From Bacteroidota bacterium (GTDB lineage: Bacteria > Bacteroidota > Bacteroidia > Flavobacteriales_D > Crocinitomicaceae), in the NCBI GenBank assembly GCA_024280195.1, contig JAJRQP010000014.1, positions 1-9,289 of the forward strand: a stretch of DNA of 9,289 nucleotides, given 5' to 3'. Below the pieces are notes generated by a model, which had not been told where the DNA came from, did not search any database, and was given only the letters and a program-made list of their open reading frames with translations. Position 1 is the first letter of the stretch; each line of letters opens with the position of its first letter. Positions 1 to 5,753 of the stretch are shown here, piece after piece. Both the position numbers and the translations under genes were made by a program.

Positions 1-2
1 AA

Positions 3-74
3 GTCATTGAAGCAATTGAAAAACAAAGGAAATACAGTGAAGCATCTTCGCTTCGGTTAGAAAGTAAGACTTGA
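3..74 (+). CDS. C-terminal tail of an unidentified gene (partial, 5' end outside window)
   Basis: This frame is open from the window edge and encodes 23 residues, VIEAIEKQRKYSEASSLRLE followed by SKT, ending in TGA at 72-74. The peptide is charged and helix-prone, as protein C-termini often are, but it is too short to assign to a family. Its stop overlaps the proposed TTG start of the next gene as TTGA, an arrangement typical of translational coupling. Another frame (stop TAG at 58-60) is also open from the edge, so the choice of frame is uncertain. Confidence 0.35.
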   Translation, partial: VIEAIEKQRKYSEASSLRLESKT

Positions 75-643
75 AAAAAAGAGCTGTTTATTTAATGGGG
101 ATGATCACTTTGGTGGTTTTCCCCATTCCTACATTTGGTGTGTTGTACTTCTTTGAAGACATCAATCCCTTTGCTATTTTTCAGTTGGAGAACTTTACTG
201 CTTTCAAAATTATTCTAGGTTTGTTGCTTGGTGTCTTCTACTCCATTCTTGCCTTGTTCTTTATGCAGGCAAAAGTTTTCGAAAAACTACCTTCTCGCAT
301 AGAACAAATTGTCAAGGATATGAATCTTACATTATTCGATTGTGCTTTTCTTTCTATTTGCGCTGGAGTTGGAGAAGAATTACTTTTTCGTTCTGGGCTA
401 CAATATTATTTAGGACCAATTATTACGTCCATTGTTTTCGTTGCAATTCACGGTTATCTCAATCCTTGGAACTGGAGAATGTCATTGTATGGTTTAATCG
501 TCCTACCATTTATTCTCATCATTTCTTACGGGTTTGAAACCTATGGTTTATGGTTCAGTATATCCGCTCACTTTTCTTACGATTTAGTGTTGTTCATTAT
601 CATATCCGAAAGCTGGAAGAAGAAAGAAACTATTTCTTACTAA
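71..643 (+). CDS. CPBP (CAAX-type) family intramembrane metalloprotease
   Basis: This is a 190-residue, strongly hydrophobic protein with several membrane segments. It carries the three signatures of the CPBP/Abi glutamic intramembrane protease family: EELLFR (E102, E103, R107), FVAIH (F123, H127) and a late H167-x3-D171. In this family these residues form the metal-coordinating active site within the membrane. Bacterial members act in peptide maturation, bacteriocin self-immunity or envelope processing, and nothing here identifies the substrate. The start is uncertain. TTG at 71 gives a positively charged MKKR terminus and overlaps the upstream stop as TTGA. ATG at 95 is also possible and would still keep every motif. 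The 3' end converges with the DM13 gene, the two stops sharing bases 640-643, and no terminator hairpin separates them. Confidence 0.86.
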   Translation: MKKRAVYLMGMITLVVFPIPTFGVLYFFEDINPFAIFQLENFTAFKIILGLLLGVFYSILALFFMQAKVFEKLPSRIEQIVKDMNLTLFDCAFLSICAGVGEELLFRSGLQYYLGPIITSIVFVAIHGYLNPWNWRMSLYGLIVLPFILIISYGFETYGLWFSISAHFSYDLVLFIIISESWKKKETISY

Positions 644-1302
644 AGCTTTTGAATCACTTGGATACTATTTTCTCCGTTCTTAAACAGAATGATTAGTTGG
701 TAGTTACCAGTAGGAAATTTTTCGATATTTAAAGTTGTCTTTTTAGACCTTTTTAGTTGCTTCCCGGAAGAATCAATCATAATAATTTCATCAATAAGCC
801 TTTCTGCTTCGACATGAATTACATTCTTTGTAGGATTTGGATAAATACGGACTTCATTATCTATAATCGTTTCATCAATACCCAAGGTTGTACATTCTAA
901 TGCTCCTAATAATCCTCCGTCCCAAAAATGATCGAATTGAGTACAGTGAATCAGAACATAATCAAAGTCATTGATACCAATACCAGCCGGCACGTTTAAT
1001 ATTTGAGCTCCACTACTTGCGATTGCTCCTACCAAAACATTGGTGTTGTTCACATTGGTCGGAGAAGTATCACTAATTGCCAAATACAAATCTAAATCCG
1101 GCCCATCAGTTGTAGAAAAATCACTGGACAGAATAATGGTAAAAATTCCAGCAGAATCTTGAAAGGTAGCTGTACCTTGCACTAAATAGTCTCCTGAAGT
1201 CGCTCCGAAATCAGTTACTGTTCTTGTACAAATAACTTGTGTATTACCGAGGTTAACGGTAATTATAAAAGCAAATGAAATAATAATAATATGTCGAATC
1301 AT
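640..1302 (-). CDS. Secreted DM13-domain protein with type IX secretion (Por) C-terminal sorting tail
   Basis: The 220-residue product has three parts. Residues 1 to about 21 form a Sec signal peptide (MIRHIIII..., hydrophobic core). Residues of about 30-137 resemble a DM13 domain: GTATFQD, a TIILSSDFSTTDGPDLDLYL stretch, then DYVLIHC and a WDGGLLGA segment, with cysteines C25, C120 and C137. Residues of about 148-220 form a T9SS type A sorting domain, beginning VRIYPNP (151-157) and containing the GNYQLIILF strand. DM13 domains have been proposed to take part in redox or electron transfer through a conserved cysteine; that role is family knowledge and is not shown here. The T9SS tail implies transport across the outer membrane, then tail cleavage and surface attachment or release. 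The gene starts at ATG and ends with TAG, convergent with the CPBP protease gene. I found no TAnnTTTG promoter element upstream on this strand. Confidence 0.85.
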   Translation of the reverse strand: MIRHIIIISFAFIITVNLGNTQVICTRTVTDFGATSGDYLVQGTATFQDSAGIFTIILSSDFSTTDGPDLDLYLAISDTSPTNVNNTNVLVGAIASSGAQILNVPAGIGINDFDYVLIHCTQFDHFWDGGLLGALECTTLGIDETIIDNEVRIYPNPTKNVIHVEAERLIDEIIMIDSSGKQLKRSKKTTLNIEKFPTGNYQLIILFKNGENSIQVIQKL

Positions 1303-1400
1303 AAATAGGTGTTTTTTTAGATTAGACGAGGTAGTTTATAATCCTTACAGAGGGTGTTTATTTTTCACGATAGAATGTGGGAGTTTGAATGAAATGAAAG

Positions 1401-1451
1401 GTCCGAGATGCACCACGAAGTAGCACCGAAGCTAATCTCTAACTAGCGGGG
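1401..1451 (+). repeat. REP-like hairpin element, left copy flanking the toxin-antitoxin cassette
   Basis: GTCCGAGAT (1401-1409) can pair with ATCTCTAAC (1435-1443) at seven of nine positions and is followed by TAGCGGGG (1444-1451). The loop contains two near-copies of GCACC(A)CGAAG. The same building blocks recur in the same orientation at 2126-2182, on the other side of the toxin-antitoxin genes. A run of nine T residues (1467-1475) follows just downstream of a weak GGGG/CCCC pairing, so this side might also act as a poor terminator, but I would not rely on that. The element resembles REP-type intergenic palindromes; no transposase gene is visible nearby. Confidence 0.5.
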
Positions 1452-1518
1452 AAGACCTTATACCCCTTTTTTTTTGAGCGAGTTTTACATTGACAACGTT
1501 AAAATCGTTCATTTTCGC

Positions 1519-1526
1519 TACCTTTG
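1519..1526 (+). promoter_or_regulatory. Bacteroidota-type -7 promoter element (TACCTTTG) for the antitoxin-toxin operon
   Basis: TACCTTTG is a perfect match to the TAnnTTTG element of Bacteroidota primary-sigma promoters. It lies 44 nt before the antitoxin ATG, which would leave a leader of roughly 35-40 nt. The partner -33 TTG is poor: the nearest one (1490-1492) is 26 nt upstream, somewhat beyond the usual 17-23 nt spacing. A palindrome AACGTT lies between the two elements and could be an operator half-site, but that is only a guess. Confidence 0.42.
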
Positions 1527-1570
1527 AAGTGCTAATAACCAATTTACAACAACAATTAACATCATAAATT

Positions 1571-1795
1571 ATGGATACTTCTATTGAACTTAAAAAATAT
1601 CAAATCATGGAATATCTTATGACGATTTCAGATTTAAAGCTTTTGGAAAAAGTAGAAAAGATAATTACTGAAGGTGGTAGTATGTCTAAAAAAGAAATGC
1701 TTACACGTGCTTCTATTTCAGAACAACAACTCAAAGATGGTAATTACAAAACAAACTCTCAAGCTAAAGAAAGACTGTCTAAATGGATGAAGTAA
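1571..1795 (+). CDS. Putative antitoxin of a RelE/ParE-type toxin-antitoxin module
   Basis: This is a 74-residue charged, mostly helical protein. It resembles the short Bacteroidota antitoxins encoded directly before RelE/ParE toxins. The N-terminal part (ELKKYQIMEYLMTISDLKLL) matches the helical segment common to that group. The C-terminal part (RASISEQQLKDGNYKTNSQA, then KERLSKWMK) matches the usual toxin-wrapping tail pattern, a helix rich in E/Q followed by K/R-W. The main support is context: its last 13 nt overlap the ATG (1783-1785) of a RelE/ParE-like frame, the standard translationally coupled arrangement. It starts at ATG about 45 nt after a TACCTTTG promoter element. The frame is intact, with its single Trp encoded as TGG. 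The antitoxin would bind and neutralise the toxin and probably autoregulate the operon; both are inferred from family behaviour. Confidence 0.72.
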   Translation: MDTSIELKKYQIMEYLMTISDLKLLEKVEKIITEGGSMSKKEMLTRASISEQQLKDGNYKTNSQAKERLSKWMK

Positions 1796-2115
1796 AGATT
1801 ATTTGATCTGACTTCTCACTAGATAGAATTGAGGATGTCGCTATCGATTTAGAAAAAGAATCACTTACTGCTGCTCAAAATGTTGTGACCGCTATATTTA
1901 ACAGACCTGAACAACTCAAAACACAACCACTCTCTGGAGCTACAGAACCATATTTAAAAGAACTTGACCTCGGACATTGATTCTTATTAGCATACAGCTA
2001 CAAAATTATTTATAGGATGATTGACGAAAGCACTGTTTACATCACAGATGTATTCCCTACAAAAAAAGACCCTAAGAAAATTAAAAACAGAGCAAAAGAA
2101 ACAAATGTAAGGTAA
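1783..2115 (+). pseudogene. RelE/ParE-superfamily toxin frame interrupted by two in-frame TGA codons at Trp-like positions
   Basis: From ATG at 1783 to TAA at 2113-2115 there are 110 codons, normal for this family. Only TGA at 1804-1806 and TGA at 1978-1980 interrupt them. Read as one frame, residues 1-23 give MDEVKII-x-SDFSLDRIEDVAID, matching the family's beta strand and helix 1 start, where a Trp-Ser (WS) is typical. The second TGA falls in DLGH-x-FLLAYSYKIIYRMID, the family's core strand pair, and is followed by VYITDVFPTKKDPKKIKNR, the usual C-terminal strand and basic tail. There is no frameshift, TAA or TAG before the end, and the frame contains no TGG at all. The known family role is cleavage of mRNA at the ribosome (RelE) or gyrase inhibition (ParE). 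The plainest reading is a recently inactivated toxin. Leaky UGA readthrough or an origin in a UGA=Trp organism are alternatives. Confidence 0.75.
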
Positions 2116-2125
2116 ATTGCTTACA

Positions 2126-2182
2126 GTCCGAGATGAAATCTCGAACCAGCGGTATGGTTTGTTATTCGTGCGCTAGCGGGGG
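2126..2182 (+). repeat. REP-like hairpin element, right copy flanking the toxin-antitoxin cassette
   Basis: GTCCGAGAT (2126-2134), a GAA loop and ATCTCGAAC (2138-2146) form a near-perfect hairpin, followed by CAGCGG. About 20 nt later the sequence GCTAGCGGGGG (2172-2182) begins with the palindrome GCTAGC. The hairpin arms and the CTAGCGGGG block are shared with 1401-1451 in the same orientation. The element starts only 11 nt after the toxin stop. Its right part also encodes the last residues (PPLAHE) of the leftward membrane-protein gene, so that reading frame runs into the repeat. Confidence 0.5.
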
Positions 2183-2620
2183 ATTTTTTATTTTATAGTT
2201 TAACGTTAAGAGTATAATGCCAGAATTGGATAATAAAATAACAGTTACTAGTATGATAAGATTATCTTGATAACTATACAGGAATTGTCTAAGTGTGCTT
2301 GTAACTAATGTAAATGGCATAACAAAACTCAGGAAAAGGGCGAAAAGATTCGTTAGTATATTTTGGAGCCTGTTTCTATTGGTCAGCAATGGCAGAACAA
2401 CGCTAACATACAACGTTGAAACTAGAAGCATAATCCCGTACCATATGACAAACGAATTATCTCTATTAGTTAAAATAAAATTACTGTTTTCATAGAAGGT
2501 GAAATCTATAAAATATACGACAGAGAAAAAGTTTATTTCAAAAAACCATAGTATCAATATCGACATCACTATGTTTCCAATTATTTTTTTTATTCTATAA
2601 CTGAATATCATTGCCCCCAT
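2162..2620 (-). CDS. Small four-helix membrane protein, candidate immunity protein for the Rhs tip
   Basis: I do not recognise the family of this 152-residue protein. Four hydrophobic segments are visible at about residues 13-36, 58-79, 88-110 and 119-141, with a basic RIKK before the first, suggesting a cytoplasmic N-terminus. It overlaps the 3' end of the upstream Rhs gene by 26 nt in another frame, so it is very likely translated with it. Two close starts are possible, ATG at 2618-2620 and at 2609-2611, and neither has a Shine-Dalgarno sequence. In Rhs and other polymorphic-toxin loci the gene directly after the toxin tip normally encodes its immunity protein, and a membrane immunity protein often goes with a toxin that acts on or through the membrane. 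That role is inferred from position only. The last few codons lie inside a REP-like repeat, so the C-terminus may not be ancestral. Confidence 0.6.
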   Translation of the reverse strand: MGAMIFSYRIKKIIGNIVMSILILWFFEINFFSVVYFIDFTFYENSNFILTNRDNSFVIWYGIMLLVSTLYVSVVLPLLTNRNRLQNILTNLFALFLSFVMPFTLVTSTLRQFLYSYQDNLIILVTVILLSNSGIILLTLNYKIKNPPLAHE

Positions 2621-3653
2621 TTACGCGTTTTAAAGATTCTTGTGACTTTTTAAGAGGTTTTGTGAGGTTGCCATGAATAAATTTAGCTGCCTTTTTTAAA
2701 TCTGGAACCTTTTTATTAATTTCAATATCTTTTTTTACATTGTCTAAAATGGTCGAACCAAAATTGTCTTGAATCCAATTCAAAGCATCTTGTTGACTAG
2801 CTTCATTGTCTTCAAAACTACCACCAAACAATACAGTGGCTGCACCAGTTCCCTGTTTAAACTTTTCACCTCCTACAATAAACGTCCATGCACTGCTATT
2901 ACCGTCATCGATTATTTCTTGTAAAGTCCATCCAGATTCTATATAAATTTTTGAGATAGATGTAATAGCAGAAGTTTTTGTGTCATAAAGTATAGTCGAT
3001 ATTTCTTGAGTCCTAATAGTTTGTAACATTGTTTTTCCATTAATGTTTACAATTTCTGCAACTTTTTCAGTTGTAACTAACTGTCTACTATAGACATCGT
3101 AGCCTAATACAGGTGGAGTATCACCTCCACCAACTGGATCCCTAGCTTCATTAAGCCAAATAACAGCTGTGCCAAAATTTTGAGAAGCTTGATTGTCTTT
3201 CCGTTTATTTGAGAATGTTGTTCCTGAGAATAAATTTTTTCCTAATCGGAAAGTTCCTTTGTTGATGTACGCTTGGCATTTCGCTTCCCAAAAACCATCA
3301 CTAGATAGCTTTATGGATTCTAGCCCTTCTAATTCAATAGCATTTATAAGTACATTCTCACTAAAAGCGTAAGGGCTATTCCATGGGTAAGAGGAAGTCA
3401 ACGGGTCAACCGCAAAGAACCTCCCCACTCTCGGGTCATGCATTCTGTACTTATAATTAATGCTATTTCCTTTGCCCTTCACCTCGTCATCTCGTTCTTG
3501 ATTTTGGAACGAATACCTGTAAAATGCAGATTCTTGCGTTCTCCCGTCTAGTTGCACACCAAAGGGGCTATAATCACTAAAAACAACCACATCTACTGTG
3601 TAACAATCAACTGTTTTACTATTATCTCCTCTTTGCACAACCTCAATATACAA
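2595..3653 (-). CDS. Rhs repeat-associated core fragment with variable C-terminal toxin-like tip (5'-truncated)
   Basis: Residues of about 14-112 are the conserved end of an Rhs shell: CYTVDVVVFSDYSPFGVQL, YRYSFQNQERDDEVKGKGNS, the hallmark HDPRVGRFFAVDPL (72-85), then SPYAFSEN (93-100) and ELEGLE (107-112). Full-length Rhs proteins run to over a thousand residues of YD repeats before this point, and all of that is missing. Residues 113-352 are an unrecognised C-terminal domain, the position normally held by a delivered toxin; I see no known nuclease or ADP-ribosylation signature. The only available start is TTG at 3651-3653, which lies inside the T tract of the nqr terminator, so this is probably not a natural gene start. 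The fragment looks like a displaced orphan tip, expressed if at all by read-through, with its downstream overlapping gene as candidate immunity. Such tips act as a reservoir for recombination onto full-length Rhs genes. The stop is TAG. Confidence 0.82.
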   Translation of the reverse strand: MYIEVVQRGDNSKTVDCYTVDVVVFSDYSPFGVQLDGRTQESAFYRYSFQNQERDDEVKGKGNSINYKYRMHDPRVGRFFAVDPLTSSYPWNSPYAFSENVLINAIELEGLESIKLSSDGFWEAKCQAYINKGTFRLGKNLFSGTTFSNKRKDNQASQNFGTAVIWLNEARDPVGGGDTPPVLGYDVYSRQLVTTEKVAEIVNINGKTMLQTIRTQEISTILYDTKTSAITSISKIYIESGWTLQEIIDDGNSSAWTFIVGGEKFKQGTGAATVLFGGSFEDNEASQQDALNWIQDNFGSTILDNVKKDIEINKKVPDLKKAAKFIHGNLTKPLKKSQESLKRVNGGNDIQL

Positions 3654-3687
3654 AAAATCCCGTTTATCATCTGATAAACGGGATTTT
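3652..3687 (-). terminator. Rho-independent terminator of the nqr operon
   Basis: Reading leftwards, AAAATCCCGTTTATC pairs perfectly over 15 bp with GATAAACGGGATTTT around an AGAT loop (stem arms 3673-3687 and 3654-3668). The stem is followed by a run of T residues ending at 3652. It lies 17 nt after the nqrF stop codon. On the plus strand the stem is followed by TTTT within its own arm, so weak bidirectional activity is conceivable. The T run also contains the only possible start codon of the Rhs fragment. Confidence 0.88.
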
Positions 3688-3704
3688 CAATAAGTACTTT
3701 CGTG

Positions 3705-5009
3705 TTAACCACCAAAATCATCGAAGCGAACGCTCTCTTCAGGTACTCCCCAATCGTCGCACATTTTAATAACTGCTTGGTTCATCATCGGTGGACCACA
3801 GAAATAAAACTCAATGTCTTCTGGAGCATCGTGCTTCTTCAAGTATTCATCAATAACAACTTGGTGAACAAATCCAGAGAAACCATCTCCTGATTCATCA
3901 TCGATGTCTTTCTTAGCTACCCAGTTATCCGATTCTTGTGCATCAGAAAGTACAAGGTAAAACTTAAAGTTCGGAAAGTCTTTCTCCAAATCACGGAAGT
4001 AGTGAATGTAGAACAATTCTGCTCTAGAACGACCACCGTACCAGTAAGAAACTTTTCTTCCTGTCTTAATTGTTTTAAATAATTCATATAAGTGAGAACG
4101 CATTGGAGCCATTCCTGCACCACCACCGATGTAAAGCATTTCTGCATCCGAGTCGTTGATGAAAAATTCTCCATAAGGTCCTGAAATAATTGCTTTGTCT
4201 CCTTCTTTCAAGTTAAAGATATAAGAAGAGGCAATTCCAGGATTCACATTCATCCACGTATTTCTATCTCTATCAAAAGGCGGAGCAGCAACACGAACAT
4301 TCAACATTACTCTACGTCCTTCTGCTGGATAAGAGGCCATTGAGTATGCACGAACTACTTCTTCGTCATTCTTCATCACCAAATTACGCAATGCAAATGG
4401 TCCTTCTTCCCAATCTTTTACAAACTTATCTGGCTCTCCTGGATGATCTTGAGGATGTGCCGTTACATCCATGTCAGTGAATTTTACCTCACATACTGGA
4501 ATCTTAATCTGGATATAACCTCCAGCTTTGTAATCCATGTCTTCAGGAATCTCAACAATAAATTCTTTGATGTAAGTCGCTACGTTGTAATTAGACACAA
4601 CCGTTGCTTCCCATTCCTTGATACCGAGAATTTCTTCTTCGATTTCAATTTTCATATTCTCCTTCACTTTCACTTGGCACCCCAAACGTTTGTGAGCAGC
4701 AATTTCTTTTCTAGAAAAGTGAGGTTCCTCTGTTGGGAGAATTCCTCCACCACCTTCTAATACATGGCAAGTACATTGAACACACGTTCCACCACCACCA
4801 CAAGCAGAAGGTAAAAAGATTCCATTGTTACCAAGTGTACTCAACAGCGTTCCACCACCGTCAACTTCTAAAATACGTTCTCCGCCATTGATGTCTATCG
4901 TAATTTTTCCTGCTGGAGAAAGTTTTGCTTTGACAAACAAAAGCATTCCTACCAAGATCATTACGACTACTAAAAAGACTGCAATTGCAATTCCTACAGT
5001 TAATCCCAT
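3705..5009 (-). CDS. nqrF: Na+-translocating NADH:quinone reductase subunit F (NADH dehydrogenase, FAD and 2Fe-2S)
   Basis: NqrF is the electron input of the Na+-NQR complex: it oxidises NADH and passes electrons through FAD and a [2Fe-2S] cluster. The 434-residue product has an N-terminal membrane anchor (about 3-26). A plant-type ferredoxin domain follows, with cluster ligands C70, C76, C79 and C111, the same numbering as known for Vibrio NqrF. The ferredoxin-reductase FAD domain contains RAYSMAS (220-226), and the NADH domain contains IGGGAGMAPMRS (294-305) and FCGPPMM (403-409). The C-terminus ends VRFDDFGG, the family's usual aromatic-acidic end. Length is close to the family's usual of a little over 400 residues, with a few insertions such as the acidic DESGDG near 371. 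It starts at ATG 2 nt after nqrE and is the last gene before the terminator. All six Trp codons are TGG. Confidence 0.98.
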   Translation of the reverse strand: MGLTVGIAIAVFLVVVMILVGMLLFVKAKLSPAGKITIDINGGERILEVDGGGTLLSTLGNNGIFLPSACGGGGTCVQCTCHVLEGGGGILPTEEPHFSRKEIAAHKRLGCQVKVKENMKIEIEEEILGIKEWEATVVSNYNVATYIKEFIVEIPEDMDYKAGGYIQIKIPVCEVKFTDMDVTAHPQDHPGEPDKFVKDWEEGPFALRNLVMKNDEEVVRAYSMASYPAEGRRVMLNVRVAAPPFDRDRNTWMNVNPGIASSYIFNLKEGDKAIISGPYGEFFINDSDAEMLYIGGGAGMAPMRSHLYELFKTIKTGRKVSYWYGGRSRAELFYIHYFRDLEKDFPNFKFYLVLSDAQESDNWVAKKDIDDESGDGFSGFVHQVVIDEYLKKHDAPEDIEFYFCGPPMMNQAVIKMCDDWGVPEESVRFDDFGG

Positions 5010-5011
5010 TT

Positions 5012-5734
5012 TTATAACGATTTATATGTGTTAGTATTTGTTGTTTGCGCCATTCCATTATTGATTGGTGCTTCGATTGATGTGCTTTTTGGAGCTTCAT
5101 CAGCTGGTTTTTCAGAACCGTATTTAATTCCCATAAAGCTCATGAAAGCAATTCCCATTAATCCTGTAATGATGAATGTAATTCCTAATCCTCTTAATGG
5201 AGCAGGAACATGCGAGTAACGAATCTTCTCACGAATAGCTGCAATGGCAACAATTGCGATAAACCATCCAATACCTGAACCTAGTGAGAATGCTGTTGCA
5301 TCCAAAATAGTTGAGTACTGACGATCTTGCATAAACAATGCACCACCTAAGATAGAACAGTTTACAGCGATTAACGGTAAGAAGATACCCAATGCACCAT
5401 AAAGTGCAGGAGCAAATTTCTCTACCAACATCTCTACCAACTGAACGATGGATGCGACTACGGCAATAAACATGATGAATGAAAGGAAGCTTAAATCAAT
5501 TTCTGCCAAAGATGGGTCTAACCATTCTAAAGCGCCTTCTTTCAACATATAGTTTTCTAGCAAGTAATTGACAGGTACAGTTACCACCAATACGAAGATA
5601 ACGGCTGCACCTAATCCAACTGCAGTTTTTACGGTCTTAGAAACGGCCAAATAAGAACACATTCCTAAGAAGTAAGCGAAGATCATATTTTCAGAGAAAA
5701 TCGCTTTAATGAATATATCAAATGTACTTTCCAT
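5012..5734 (-). CDS. nqrE: Na+-translocating NADH:quinone reductase subunit E
   Basis: NqrE is a six-helix integral membrane subunit that, together with NqrD, holds an intramembrane iron centre and forms part of the electron and Na+ path. C26 in FLGMCSYLAVSKTVKTAVGL and C126 in IAVNCSILGGALF are the family's iron-ligand cysteines, one in each inverted half. The GxGxGWF segment (SLGSGIGWFIAIVAIAAIRE) is also typical. At 240 residues it is longer than the usual ~200. The extra part is a hydrophilic tail from about residue 206 (EKPADEAPKSTSIEAPINNG onward), which I take to be a lineage-specific extension. The gene starts at ATG behind an A-rich leader without a Shine-Dalgarno sequence, 19 nt after nqrD, and abuts nqrF (2 nt). 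Confidence 0.97.
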   Translation of the reverse strand: MESTFDIFIKAIFSENMIFAYFLGMCSYLAVSKTVKTAVGLGAAVIFVLVVTVPVNYLLENYMLKEGALEWLDPSLAEIDLSFLSFIMFIAVVASIVQLVEMLVEKFAPALYGALGIFLPLIAVNCSILGGALFMQDRQYSTILDATAFSLGSGIGWFIAIVAIAAIREKIRYSHVPAPLRGLGITFIITGLMGIAFMSFMGIKYGSEKPADEAPKSTSIEAPINNGMAQTTNTNTYKSL

Positions 5735-5753
5735 AATTTCTATTTATTTCTTC

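Noticed and set aside
1448..1475. Terminator formed by GGGG/CCCC pairing and nine T residues
   Set aside because: The stem is only four base pairs with an 11-nt loop, too weak to call. No rightward gene ends just before it.
1490..1504. E. coli-like TTGACA/TAAAAT promoter upstream of the antitoxin
   Set aside because: The two hexamers are only about 3 nt apart rather than about 17, so they cannot form a sigma-70 type promoter. The TACCTTTG element fits the apparent host better.
2295..2495. Plus-strand 66-codon frame within the membrane-protein gene
   Set aside because: It is antisense to a better-supported four-helix gene that overlaps Rhs in the expected way, and it has no recognisable features.
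3917..5100. Several open frames of 60-105 codons on both strands inside nqrF and across the nqrE/nqrF junction
   Set aside because: They are shadows of nqrF and nqrE, which are certain from motifs. The overlapping peptides have low-complexity or Cys/Phe-rich composition and no family features.
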